From assembly GCA_037976565.1 (NCBI GenBank), contig CP137682.1:27243714-27307713 (forward strand): a DNA stretch of 64,000 bases, read 5' to 3'. Origin of the DNA: Mesocentrotus franciscanus (taxonomy: Eukaryota > Echinodermata > Echinoidea > Camarodonta > Strongylocentrotidae). Shown piece after piece: positions 45,809-57,669 of the stretch. The notes beneath the pieces were generated by a model that saw only the letters and a list, made by a program, of their open reading frames with translations, had not been told where the DNA came from and did not search any database. The number at the start of each line of letters is the position of its first letter. Position 1 is the first letter of the stretch. The position numbers and the translations under genes were made by a program.

Positions 45809-46200
45809 CAGTAGAAGTAGTAGAAGTGGTAGAAGAAGGAGAAAAAGAGGAAGAAGAATAAAATAATGATGATTAAGGAGAAGAAGAAGAAAAAGAAGAA
45901 GAAGAGGAGGAAGAAGAAGAAGAAGAAGAAGAAAGAAGAAGAAGAAGAAGAAGAAGAAGAAGAAGAAGAAGAAGAGAAGAAGAAGAAGAAGAAGAAGAAG
46001 AAGAAGAAGAAGAAAAGGAAGAAGGAGGAGGAGGAGGAGGAGAAGAAGAATAACAACAGCAAGTAAAAACAAGACAGAGAAGAAAAAGAAGAGAAGAAGG
46101 AAAGAAGAAGGATAAAAAACAAAAGAGAAAGAAGAAGGAGAAGGAAAAGAAGAAGAAGAAGAAGAAGATAAAGAAGGGAAAGGAGAAGAAGATGATAATG
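45714..46200. repeat. Purine-only GAA tract, about 490 bp
   Basis: Almost every base on the plus strand is A or G, dominated by GAA with a short TAG section near 45755-45830. It ends about 540 bp before the first coding exon of the sulfotransferase gene. Confidence 0.9.
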
Positions 46201-46738
46201 ATGATTAAGACATAAAGAGGACCATCAGCAAAATAATAAGAAAGATTTGTTTATTGCAAAGCATTATTAATCGTCTACTTATTTTTTATGATTTAATTTG
46301 ACAAAATAAATGCTCCAGTTATCTTTTAACATTATCTTCGCGTCTCAGACCGGAACTTTCAGGTTAGGTAAACGGATGTGACAGACTTGTATGTGTATTC
46401 TAGCAAATCGGTTAAGATCCGGTAATAAATGTTCCGGAAACTGCTTTTGTTATTTCCATTTTTGTTTAAATCCGAAATATTGTGCTGAACCCTACGAACT
46501 ACATTCTTCATGGGTTCCTATTTATGGGATTTTAGGATCCCCTTTTTAAATTCTAAATTGGTGCATCTCTCTATAGAGTTTGATATTATCACCATCATTG
46601 GTCGATCCACCTAGCTATTGAGTCTTACTATCCTCGTAATGTTCTCATCGTTTCTTTAAAGGGAATAATCGCCGTCCTACATTGAAATAAAGACTGAAGC
46701 AGCTCTAGCTTCCGACAGATCCGGGAACGAAATTCAAG

Positions 46739-46771
46739 ATGGAGCCCAGGCGACGTTTTTTCAAGCTCTTG
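46739..46771 (+). CDS. CHST15: CHST15-like exon 1 (11 codons)
   Basis: It encodes MEPRRRFFKLL and ends at TTG|GTAAGC in phase 0. The start has a strong context (AAG before ATG, G after) and an in-frame TAG 13 codons upstream, so no earlier in-frame ATG is available. Joined to exon 2 it gives the expected arrangement for a type II membrane protein: a short basic tail running straight into the hydrophobic anchor. Confidence 0.75.
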
Positions 46772-48959
46772 GTAAGCTGATAGTATACATTAAGTAACAG
46801 TACTAATAGTTAGTATATATATAGTTAGTTAATGTTTTGTAGTAGTAGTAGTAGTAGTAGTAGTAGTATACTAGTAGAAGTATGAGTAATAATAGCAGCA
46901 GCAGCAGCAGTAGTAATAGTAGCAGTAGTAGTAGTAGTAGTAGTAGTAGTAATAGTATAGTTTGAAGTTTGAAGTTTGAAGTTTATTTGTTCCACATTTA
47001 CATCAAAAAACAATTTAAATTCTTCTTTTTTATACAAGCGTATAGGCGTAGATTACAAACACACAAAAAATTAAGATTTCAAATCAAGTATAATGTACGG
47101 AAAATAGGTACGAAGTTTCGAAATGTATAGTTATGACAGGTAAGGTAAAACAATGTAAAATGTGGGGAGCCTAAATAAAATATTTTGCCAAATGATATTA
47201 GTCGAACCCTCGACCTTCACATCTTTAGTCAAGCGCCTTAAACCACTCGGCCACGACACTCTTTATAGTAGTAGTAGTAGTAGTAGTAGTGGTAGTGGTG
47301 GTGGTGGTGGTATATTATTATTAGTAGTAGTAGCAGCAGTAGTAGTAGTAATCGTAGCTAAAGTAGTAGTTAAAGTAGTAGTACTTGTAGTAGCAATGGT
47401 AGATATTGTAGTAGCAGCAGCAGTGTTAATATTAGCAGTAGTAGTATCAATAGTAGCAGGCAGCAACAGTAGCTAATGGTAGAAGTAGTGGTAGTAGTAG
47501 TAGTAGTAGTAGTAGTAATCGTAGCTAAAGTAGTAGCTAAAGTAGTGTACTGTGTAGCAATCAGTACTATAATAGCAGCAACAGTATTCATGATCAGCAG
47601 TAGTAGTATCAGATGTACAACAGCAGCTGCACTGGTGGTGGTGAAGAAGTGGTAGTAGTGGTAGTAGTAGTAATCGTAGCTAAAGTAGTAGTACATGTAG
47701 TAGCAATAGTACTATGTAGCAGCAGCAGTATTAATATTAGCTAGTGATGTCGTAGCAGCAGCAACAGTGGCAATGGTAGTAGTAGTGGTAGTAGTAGTAG
47801 TAGTAGTAGTAGTAGTCGTAGCATAAAGTAGTAGCACATGTAGTAGCAATAGTACTCTATTAGTAGCAGCAGCAGTGTTAATATTAGCGGTAGTAGTATC
47901 AATGGTAGTATTGTCAGCAGTAGGCTGGTGATCAGTGTAGTAGTGGTGTAGTAGTAGCTAGTAGCGTAGTAGCGCGTGGCTAGTAGTAGTAGTCTATCAG
48001 TAGAACAGTGCTTGTAGTATTGTAATTATTGTAGCGCAGTATATACTCATGTCTTAGTATCAGATAGGTAACAATACAACAGCTAATCAGTAGTAAGTAA
48101 AAGTAGTACGGTGGTAGTGGTGTAGCAGTGGTGAGTAGTAGTAGTAGTAGTGGTCGTGGTCTATTAGTGAAGTAAATACTGGTAGTGCTAATAGTACTAT
48201 TAAGTTCTAGCAGCGTTAATAATAGCGTGGTAGTAGTCATCAAATAGAGTAAATGCTAAACCAGCAACGATGGCCTAATGGTGGGAAATGGTTGGTAGCG
48301 TGTTGGTGGTGAGTGGTAGTAGTAGTCGTGGTAATCGATATTACTTGTAGAGTTAATGTGCTTTACTATTAGTGTATAGCGGCAGCGGTTATTATTATTA
48401 GCAGTCAATGGTATCTGCTAGCAACGGTAGCTATGTGTGTAGTAGTGGTAGCAGTGGCGTGTGTAGTAGCAGTAGTAGTAGTAGTAGTAGTAGTAGTAAT
48501 CGTAGCAAAGTAGTAGCTAAAGTAGTAGTACTTGTAGTAGCAATAGTTTATTAGTAGCAGCAGCAGTATTAATATTAGCAGTAGTAGTATCAATGGTGGC
48601 AGCAACAGTATTAATGGTAGTAGTAGTGGTAGTAGTAGTAGTAGTAGCAGTAGTAGTAGTAGTAGTAGTAGATCGTAGCCAAAGTAGTAGCTAAAGTAGT
48701 AGTATTTGTAGGCAATAGTACTATTAGTAGCAGCAACAGTATTAATATTAGCAGTAGTAGTATCAATGGTAGCAGCAACAGTAGCTAATGGTGCGAAGTA
48801 GTGGTAGTAGTAGTAGTAGTAGTAGTAGTAATCGTAGCTAAAGTAGTAGCTAAAGTAGTAGTACTTGTAGTAGCAATAGTGCTATTAGTAGCAGCAACAG
48901 TATTAATATTAGCAGTAGTAGTATCAATGGTAGCAGCAGCAACAGTGGCTAATGGTAGA

Positions 48960-48994
<35 letters not shown>

Positions 48995-49120
48995 ATCGTA
49001 GCTAAAGTAGTAGTACTTGTAGTAGCAATAGTACTATTAGTAGCAGCAGCAGTGTTAATATTAGCAGTAGTAGTATCAATAGTAGCAGCAGCAACAGTAG
49101 CTAATGGTAGTAGTAGTGGT

Positions 49121-49160
<40 letters not shown>

Positions 49161-49453
49161 CTAAAGTAGTAGCTAAAGTAGTAGTACTTGTAGTAGCAAT
49201 AGTACTATTAGTAGCAGCAGCAGTATTAATATTAGCAGCAGTAGTAGTATAAATAGTAGCAGCAGCAACAGTAGCTAATGGTAGTAGTAGTGGTAGTAGT
49301 AGTAGTAGTAGTAGTAGTAATCGTAGCTAAAGTAGTAGTACTTGTAGTAGCAATAGTACTATTAGTAGCAGCAGTTAGTGTTAATATTAGCAGTAGTAGT
49401 ATCAATAGTAGCAGCAGCAACAGTAGCTAATGGTAGTAGTAGTGGTGTAGTAT

Positions 49454-49489
<36 letters not shown>

Positions 49490-52400
49490 CTAAAGTAGTA
49501 GCTAAAGTAGTAGTACTTGTAGTAGCAATAGTACTATTAGTAGCAGCAGCAGTATTAATATTAGCAGCAGTAGTAGTATAAATAGTAGCAGCAGCAACAG
49601 TAGCTAATGGTAGTAGTAGTGGTAGTAGTAGTAGTAGTAGTAGTAGCAGTAGCTAAAGTAGTAGCTAAAGTAGTAGTAGTAGTAATAACAGGAATAGGAG
49701 TGGTGGTGGTTGCATGGTCATGGTGGATGGTGGTTCATTGTAGTAGACGTTTTTGTATAACAGTCATTGATGTCAGGTACGATAAGAAATCGAAGGTAGC
49801 ACAGTCGGCCAAAATAATGGACTCAAACTTAAACCTCCAATATGACATTCACAAAACAAAAAGCTTGATAAATCTTTCGATAAATTAAAGTCGCAATTAA
49901 TGAATGGTATGATAAGATATCAAATTGTATGCAATGGCAGCTAAGGTTTCTTTCGAGCATACATTCACTACACAACTGCTGGAGAATTTTTCTTTTATTA
50001 AGGTCATAATCGTGCTTTTGCGTTCAAGTGAAATTCCTGAGCATTATTCGCCTGCTCATTGTAATCGTCATGAACAGGTGGAGTAGACGAAAGAATGCCA
50101 CGTAATCACGGGACGAGGGAGGGATGGGGAACATATTAGAGAGCGAGGATTTCCAAATCTGGAAGGAGGGTCACGATCGAAAAGCCATGTATTACGGGCC
50201 TTGAGTTTAATATAATTTATACTGGGTTCATCATCGGTTAGGATATCAGATGGGAATGCCCCACCCCATCTTATTCACTGCGTTTTATACGATTGCCTAT
50301 TATTCTCTTTTTACTTACATCATTTTAAAATATGTAAAAATTATAAAATGCCGTATATATATATATATATAAGTATGCGTGTGTGTGTGAATGTGTGTGA
50401 GAATAAGAAATTACCAGGTAATAACATTTAAAAGTGTCAACAGGGGGAGGATGGGCGAGGGTTTATATATATATATATATATGAGTGAAAATATTACAAT
50501 CGGCAAGTGATAACCCAATTGAAAAAAGAATTTAAATCAAAATTTCACCCAGCTTCATGAAAATATATGGTAATCATTTGTACGCGTTTTCATTTACCCC
50601 TCCCCTGATTTTTTCATTGAGACTGACGATAATAATTTTTTTCTTTCTTTTTTATCGACTAGGTACAAATAATTTGTCTGGTGGTTGCATTATCTGGCAT
50701 CTTTTCACTGATGTACGGTCAGGTTTCAAAGGACCAATCACTACCGAGGGCATCTTACTTAGACATCGTGATTTCAGGTCAAGAACCAGCTGACAATGCC
50801 GAAGATCTCTTGAGAAAAGAGGAACTTCAAGAGATCGATACCGGTAGAGAGCAGTCCTTGACGTTTCGACGCTCTACTGGGCCCTCATTATCACGTAACC
50901 ATGGTAACGGCGTCATGAATTCCGGAGCAGATCCTGTCGATGTTGTTCCGCAAGGCGCGGATGGCGATATGGGACGTGCTCTCCAGAAGGTAATGTCTCC
51001 AAAAGTTCGGCCCTTGGATTTCCGCGATAGGAAGAAATACGAAACTACAATTTCTGCTCCTTCAGACTCTCAGGACCTTCGATTGGGTCAACTCAAGAGA
51101 AAAACAGACAGCTACAGTCCCCCTGGAATTATGAAAACGATGGACAACTTCTCATATCTGAATGAAACAAACAGGAGACATGCTATTCAAGAGGATAGTC
51201 CAGTTCTGCCAGCAGATATGATGAAGAGTATACGGAATCAGCTCAGAGAGATGAGAGAAGACTTCGAACGGAAGTCAGTTCTGGTCTTCGATCGACCTAA
51301 TCTTCCACGAAACCTGACTCTCCTCGGAAAAGCAGTAAGTGTCAGTAATATTGTACTGCTTGAATTCCCCGATTCAAATGTGTAAAGACCATAGATCGAC
51401 GGGTCCTGGAAAACGTGTTTTTTTTTGTACAGGGGAGGGGGCGCTAGACCCGTAAAATTCTCAAGGTGGAAGGTACTGGTTGATCTTTAAGATCTTGGGG
51501 TGTAGAATGTAGAAAACATTTCAAACAATAAGTGTCATGAGTATTTAGACAGGATAAAATTCATGGAGCATTTATATCTGCTTTTGTGTGTGTGAATGTG
51601 TAAACATCCTTTTTATGTGTTTGAAAAATTGAAACATGTTTAAATTAAAATCAGGAATTTCAAATAGTTTTCAGTTTCCCGTCAAAATTATAAATTATCT
51701 TTGATGATACTCTTAAACGTGAAGCATAATTAATAATTTACCCATTACAGATCTTCCGAGTGGTCCCCAATTACTTCTTACCCGAATACCGCAGTCCTTG
51801 TTTTCACTTACATGAAGAAGATCGGTCAAGCCTGGCATGTCTACCTAATGTGTTTCTTGCCGGATTTCCCAAGTGCGCCACCACCGACCTGTTCAAGAAA
51901 TTGATTCGCCATCCTGAAGTCGTGGCAACGTCCAAAGAACCGCACTGGTGGACCCGCACAAGATTCACAAGTAAGATTCAAGTCGTGTGGTGAACGTAGA
52001 GAGAGAGAATAGATTCTCGGGGGACCCCCCCCCTCCGGCACTCGAACGGCAAAAAATAGAACAAAACAAATGAAGAAAATAAAAAAAGACAACAAAAAGT
52101 TCGGAAGAGGAACGTGTCTATCCACAGCCTATACCCCCATCAACGGTTCAAGTGAGTGTCCGGTGGTGCGGGCGATGCTCGGCCACTACCCCCTCCGGTA
52201 TACACTTTATGTTTTTAACGTGTCGATTTTCATTTGAAATAAGTCACAGAAATTACCATGGAGCAAAACAGGCGATCTCTTTAAAAGTAATTTAAGAATA
52301 ACGAGATCCGTAGATTATTTTCATTTTTCATGAGAATTTTTTTTTTCTTTGAAAATTTAGTAAGAACAAGTAATTTTGAAAGATGTAAGAACACAGTCTA

Positions 52401-53094
52401 GTAAAGATAAAGACTCTCAGTGAGAATGATGAATATCATATTTCTGCAGTGAGGTTTTTTTGTCTATAATGTTGTTTCCTACATGTTTGTTTGTGGAAAA
52501 GGAGAAAGCGTGCTGCACTATTTGAAACACCAGACCAACCTCGTGAGACAGATGCGAGACACCGGTAATAGAAGATTAATCACTCGTAAGTACATGTACT
52601 AATTAAAGCACTAGTCGCTTCAATAGGGAAGCTACTCGAGATCAATCTGTTTCAGGTCTGAATGTATATAAATTAATCTCTCCCTCCTAGGTAGATTTTA
52701 TTTGACCTCTCCTAAGTTTGTTTTCGTGTGATTTGAGCGCATTGTTTCTATAGTAAGTGCCATACACACGCCCAATCACCTAAACCACTACAACACCATC
52801 ACCACCACTACAACCACCACCACCACCACCATCATCATCGCGAGCATCACCATCACCACCACTTCCATAACCATCAGCATCATCATCATCTTCACCATCA
52901 ATCTTACAACCACCATCACCATCCCCATAAGCACCATCTTCACCATCATCACTACCATCACCATATCCATCACCACCACCACCAACAACACCACTACTAC
53001 CACCTCCACCATATTAAAGACATTGATAAACCTTGTACTAGCAGTACGCTATGTTTGTTTGTATTTTTCCCTTTACATATCAACCCCCCCCTCC

Positions 53095-53131
<37 letters not shown>

Positions 53132-56100
53132 AAACAGTAATAATATCAACAATGGCAGCAAAAGCAACGAAATTGATAACAATGACCAATAAGTTTTAAT
53201 AGAAACTAATACTTGTACGTTGAATGTTCAAGACTACCAAAAAACAAGATAATCTGCCAAACGATTTTTTAGAAACGGTTTATTAGACATAATGTTATCT
53301 CCAGTGAACTCTACATTACACTGAAACTCTACATTCAAATTCATTTATGCCACATCCCTTAAATACAACGTCTTAAGAAATAAACAATCGAAGAAGAACA
53401 TAAAACAGAAAATAGACAAATGATACAAATGAAAAGAAATGAGCGCACTGTGATGAAGTGGATGTGAGTGAGTAGCAAAGGTCATTGACCTGTCAAGGCT
53501 ACTCCCTTATTGAAATTCATCACTGTCACAAATCAAAAGTGTAGTTCAGTGACGATCTCCTATATACCAATGTGTGTCGTGTTTTTCAGAGTAGTGGTTG
53601 GTTTACATTTTCCATCAAAATCAAAATCCATTACTAGCACTCACGACTAGCTTGAAAAGTCTAAATTAAAGTCCAATCCAACTTTATAATAATTTAATTT
53701 GTATGAAAGCAGAATAAAGGAGAAACAGAAGGTAGAAAGTTTGAAATGAATCGAACCAATAATAAGAAAGTTAAGAGATTTTGAAATATAACATCGCTAT
53801 GTATATGCGAATCTCACGGACAACTCTACCGTTTTGTCGTGTATAAAAATATCATTAATTTCTTTTTTCTCCCAATTGCCTCCCTTTAGGCACTACTCAA
53901 AATGTATTATGGTTAGTATATTATTGTAGGTCCTCAAAAGAGAAAGGACCCTCTCGTGTTTAAAAATATATTTTTAGTCACTTTATGTGTTGGAACGAAT
54001 GGAAATGTTGTCCGACACTATTATCACACTGACATTATCGATTCAGCAAAGTTTCCAAACGTAAAGTGATTACAACTTTCAAAATGTCATTTTTTTTTTT
54101 TTTTTTTTTTTTTTTGGGGGGTCCGATTTCTTTAAAACTTTTACCAGTCTGCTTCTCTGACTTTTCTGCTTTCTTTTAGTTGTTTTTTCGTTGTTTGCTT
54201 TAACCTAATAAGGCCGGGGGGCCATCATGGCCCCCTCCACATTTTTCTGATTGTGCGGGAACGCATACGGATGACGCCCGCCGCTTCGTGACTTTATTCT
54301 TTCGAGTCTTGCGCATCTTTTAAAACAATTTTTTGAAAATCGGACCTACCGTTACAAAGTCACGTGACCTTTTGTCTTTACATGTCGGCCCGAAAATCGC
54401 TCATTTTCGTGATTTGTGTACAAAACATATGGAAATATCATTTTTCCTAAAAGAGATAAAACATTGGTTATTTGGTTTTGTTTAAAGTTTAGGTGTTTGT
54501 TTTGGGGGTCTAAATAGTTAAATTATAGTTACAAATGAAATAAAACAACAAAAACAATAAAATACATAAGTTAAAAAAACAATGAAATACATAAGAAATT
54601 ATCAAAACAAGAGATAACATAAGGAATAACCTAGCTTTCCAAATTTTTTTCGTATTATTATTCCAAATGGTCTAACAAATATATGTAGTGGAAAAGAAAG
54701 CTTAAATATGAAGAATATATGATTTATGGGTAAAAATATGAATTTTTGACCTTATTTGCATAATTTACAATAAATATGCAAATGAGTAATTTTTCAAAAA
54801 ATTGAAATTGCTTTAGTATTCTATACACTTCACTTGACATGCATGCAAATTTTCGCGGCGATCGGCCGTTTCACGGCCGAGATCTTAGGGCCATAATGGC
54901 CCCCGGCCGTATTAAGAACTCAAATAGCCCGGCCTTATTAGGGTTAAATTGGATTTCCCTTTAACGCGACTGGATAATCCTACTCATTGCAATGATTGAA
55001 ATCCCCGCTCCGGTCTTACTGGAAGTCGATGCATCAATTGATGATCTCGGCATGATTATTAAGGGCGACTCCCCGAGTTTAATTAACATCACAAATGCAA
55101 TGAATATCCCTAATAATAAACCTGAAATATCGAACCGATGGAAGCATTAATCAACTAGTTTTCTTAATGAGATTTTCTGTTGATCTACCTACCGTTCGGT
55201 TTTAATAAGGTCATTATGATTCCTAGCATTAGCATAGGAAAATATGAATGATTCAAAATATACCCCGTATGGCCTTGTGTTCCAAGTTAAAAAGAAAGCC
55301 AACCTTGATAGCAAACCACTCTAGAGAAAAGCAAAAAATTCACATAAGTAGACATTAAAAAGTTTGACTCAGGAGGTTCTTTTCTCATTAGAGGTCCTAT
55401 AATAATATGCTATCCATAATATGTATTAGATAGTATGTAGGGAGGTAGGGAGAATGCGCTTAGGTGAGAAACATAAATTAATGATAATTTTTTTTGGACA
55501 AACGGGAGAGTTATCCGCGACTACGTCACAATCTACTGACCAAACTGCCAATTTGAGATTCGCATGGACTTAGTGATCTCATATTTCAACCATTCATAAC
55601 TTTCTTATTATTGGTCCGATTCATTTCAAACTCTCTCCCTTCTGTTTATCTTATTTTTCTGCTTTCATTCAAATGAACTAATTATATGGATTGGATCGTC
55701 CTATAATGCAATTACATTTTAAATGAGACCGTCTAGAAGTTTGTTTGTTAACGATTGATTATGTATTACATAAGAATAGAAGTAATATGTGAGGTTGTGG
55801 GAATCGTCGAAATTACAAGCAAAATTAAATCTTGTTGAAATCATATAACTGCCGCACTAAAATTATTACATGAGACTTCGCACAAAGATCAAAGCATCAA
55901 AATTTGGTTCAAAGTTTTGCACTATTTTCAAATATAGAACACGGGGGCACTCCAAGATTATCCTTTCCAGGTGAAAATGCCTCCGATATTCTTTCACAAC
56001 TACAAAACTTACTACAAAACAAAAAACAACGTAATTACAAAAATGTGAGAGCTCATGAATAATGCTTTACCTTTACAAGATATCAACCTTCAATTTTACA

Positions 56101-57628
56101 GTGGATGCCTCCGCCAGTACACTCTGGGACAACACTTACTCGCTTGGTAAATTCGGTTCCATCCACCAGCCACCTCAGTGGACCCACGCCGACGTCCTCA
56201 GGGCAGTTCTACCTGAAGCCCGCTTCCTTCTGCTTCTCAGGGAACCGACCGAGAGACTGTACTCGGGTTACATGGCGTTTGACTCGGAATGGCACGGGGT
56301 AAAGTCGCCACAGGACTTTCACCACCGTCTCGTACAGTCGCTTCAAGATTTCGGCCGCTGTATGAAGAAATATCCACTGGGGACGTGTGCTAATTTCAAA
56401 TATAATATGGTAAGTGGTTCACAACTTTGTCAGATATTTATTAATGGCCGATTTGTAAACATTTTAGCGAACATTCAAACAAGCTCAATCTACTTTAACG
56501 TGGTCCCGACATTTGTCATTTTTCAACACAGTCCAGTCATCAAATTTACACTAAATCATTTAACAATGTTACACATTTGCTGACAGAATTAAGGGTGTCC
56601 CCCCTTCATCGACAACACATGGTAGGAATTGTGAAGAAAAAAGAAGAAGCTAAATACAGGAGCCCGAAAAGAAACCTAACGATCAGGGTGCCAACTGTAT
56701 CATCAGAACATTTCATTCCTTTGATATTTCACAAGTTGTATGATTTTCGTAGTGCATGACCACGATGACTGTATAGTTTTTAGTCTGTTGTGTGCGAGGC
56801 AGCAATGGATAAACGGCTGCATACATCTCCTTTTTCCGTTCACAGAGATTAAGAGTAGGAATGTACTCTGTCTTCATACGAGACTGGTTGAAGAGGTACC
56901 CACGGGAACAGATCCAAATCCTAAGGACCGAAGCCTGGGCTAAAGATCCGGCAAAAGAACTGAGCAGGATCTTCAGTTTCTTGGAAATAGGTAGGTTCGA
57001 TGCATTTGCTCTTTAAAGAATGTACGACACACAGTCAAATCCGGCGGCAATTGCTCCGTTTTCAATTTCTAATATTGACCGTATCAATCGTTGTCTTCAC
57101 ATTAAACCCTCATGTTAGCTCCAAACCTAACCCAAAACACGATTGCAACTCGTGCAACTCGAGCGTAAGCCTTTCACTTAAACGAAATATATAAAAACCT
57201 TGACAAAATGTCGCCGTATAAATGTCGGATTATCCAAAGAAACAGAATCCAAAGGTTGTTCGACGTTAAAACATCTACACTACCAATGTCCACCATCCTG
57301 ACCCCACAGCATATAATTCCCTTCTCCCTCTCTTCCTACCTTCAACTATAACTTATATCTCCCTATCTTGGTGTCGTAATCCATATTCATATGAACATCA
57401 CTTTCTCATCTTCCTTCAATTCTATTTCCGGTAGATCCACTCTCTCGAGATGTACTCTTCAACATCACGTCATCATCCAGAGAGAATCAGAGAAAGCAGA
57501 AGGACAGATCGCTGGGAAAATTGATTCCAGCATCACGACAGTTACTTGATGATTTCTACAAACCTTTCAAGGAAGATCTAGCGCAGTTACTGCAAGATAA
57601 AAAGTACTTGTGGACTCGATCAATGTGA
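46739..57628 (+). CDS. CHST15: Carbohydrate sulfotransferase 15-like (GalNAc4S-6ST), 7 exons
   Basis: A seven-exon gene encodes a predicted 551-residue protein; human CHST15 has 561. Exons: 46739-46771, 50663-51334, 51751-51970, 52502-52585, 56102-56409, 56846-56990, 57435-57628. All junctions are GT-AG and phase-matched, and the total of 1656 nt divides by three. Family role: transfers sulfate from PAPS to the 6-position of GalNAc-4-sulfate in chondroitin/dermatan sulfate, in the Golgi lumen. Seen: a basic cytosolic tail (1-10), a signal-anchor helix (about 12-31), a stem with N-glycosylation sites, the 5'-phosphosulfate loop GFPKCATTD (273-281), KEPHWWTR (297-304, characteristic of CHST15), ASASTLWDN (339-347), and the 3'-phosphate motif LREPTERLYSGY (382-393, with R383 and S391). 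Odd: Ala replaces the usual Gly in the PKCGTT loop. A sea urchin paralogue is likely; exact substrate is inferred. Confidence 0.92.
46835..46955. repeat. (TAG)n microsatellite
   Basis: TAG and CAG trinucleotides just inside intron 1 of the sulfotransferase gene. Directly after it comes a repeated GTTTGAA and TTTATTTGTTCCACATTTAC, which may be the end of a LINE-like element. Confidence 0.85.
47265..49700. repeat. TAG-derived higher-order repeat in intron 1
   Basis: About 2.4 kb built from TAG, CAG and GTA trinucleotides is organised into longer units of roughly 150-175 bp. Each unit contains GTAGCTAAAGTAGTAG, TTAATATTAGCAG and CAACAGTAGCTAATGGTAG. Two units form a pair that repeats about 326 bp apart near 49050 and 49377. 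The middle (about 47950-48400) is more degenerate. The poly-Val, poly-Thr and poly-Leu ORFs are artefacts. Confidence 0.85.
49888..50660. other. Intron 1 remainder, no gene
   Basis: AT-rich sequence with two short TA runs (about 50352-50371 and 50465-50481). No exon is evident. Confidence 0.6.
50663..51334 (+). CDS. CHST15: CHST15-like exon 2 (anchor and stem)
   Basis: The acceptor ATCGACTAG precedes the exon and the donor GCA|GTAAGT follows it, both in phase 0. It encodes residues 12-235: a hydrophobic signal anchor starting VQIICLVVALSG, then a long polar stem with N-F-S, N-E-T and N-L-T glycosylation sequons near its end. The open frame runs on past the donor into the intron, which is not coding. 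Confidence 0.88.
51751..51970 (+). CDS. CHST15: CHST15-like exon 3 (PAPS 5'-phosphosulfate loop)
   Basis: The acceptor CCCATTACAG and donor ACAA|GTAAGA leave a phase-1 end. It encodes residues 236-308, with YRSPCFH, the cofactor loop GFPKCATTD and KEPHWWTR. This is the most diagnostic exon for the family. Confidence 0.93.
52502..52585 (+). CDS. CHST15: CHST15-like exon 4
   Basis: This 84-bp exon lies between acceptor GTGGAAAAG and donor ACTC|GTAAGT. It completes the split Arg codon and encodes an amphipathic stretch (ESVLHYLKHQTNLVRQMRD...). It is short and less conserved, but both phases agree with its neighbours. An alternative donor at 52564 (CG|GTAATA) exists. Confidence 0.75.
52780..53012. 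repeat. (CAC/CAT)n trinucleotide tract
   Basis: A tract of CACCAC, CATCAT and CACCAT trinucleotides in intron 4 of the sulfotransferase gene. Confidence 0.9.
53090..53133. repeat. (CA)n microsatellite
   Basis: A short run of Cs followed by CA dinucleotides. Confidence 0.9.
54200..54947. mobile_element. TTAA-flanked element, family 3
   Basis: The left end TTAACCTAATAAGGCC and the complement of the right end, TTAACCCTAATAAGGCCGGG, are terminal inverted repeats with TTAA at each side. The subterminal blocks GGGGGCCATCATGGCCCC and GGGCCATAATGGCCCC are also matched. There is no ORF. It lies in intron 4 of the sulfotransferase gene. Confidence 0.75.
55290..55720. mobile_element. TTAA MITE, family 1, diverged copy
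   Basis: It shares long blocks with 8557-9148, such as ACAAACGGGAGAGT, TGACCAAACTGCCAATTTGA and GCTTTCATTCAAATGAA. The left end is decayed. Confidence 0.65.
56102..56409 (+). CDS. CHST15: CHST15-like exon 5 (3'-phosphate binding)
   Basis: The acceptor CAATTTTACAG and donor ATG|GTAAGT bound residues 337-439. It holds ASASTLWDN and LREPTERLYSGY, followed by a DFHHRL segment and a Cys pair (C423, C432) comparable to human CHST15. The preceding intron is 3.5 kb and carries CAC/CAT repeats and TTAA elements. Confidence 0.92.
56846..56990 (+). CDS. CHST15: CHST15-like exon 6
   Basis: The acceptor CCGTTCACAG and donor ATAG|GTAGGT bound residues 440-487. The sequence RLRVGMYSVFIRDWLKRYPR... and ILRTEAWAKDP matches the family's C-terminal sulfotransferase fold. 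The track of long ORFs does not show it because it lacks an ATG near its start. Confidence 0.9.
57435..57628 (+). CDS. CHST15: CHST15-like exon 7 (terminal)
   Basis: The acceptor TTTCCGGTAG starts this last exon, which ends with TGA at 57626-57628. It encodes residues 488-551, including a LIPASRQLLDDFYKPFKEDL segment that matches the family's terminal 'FYRPFN' helix, and an N-I-T sequon. Confidence 0.9.
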
Positions 57629-57669
57629 CAGTACTGGTCATGTTATGGTCATCCCAGCAGGCCAACAGC

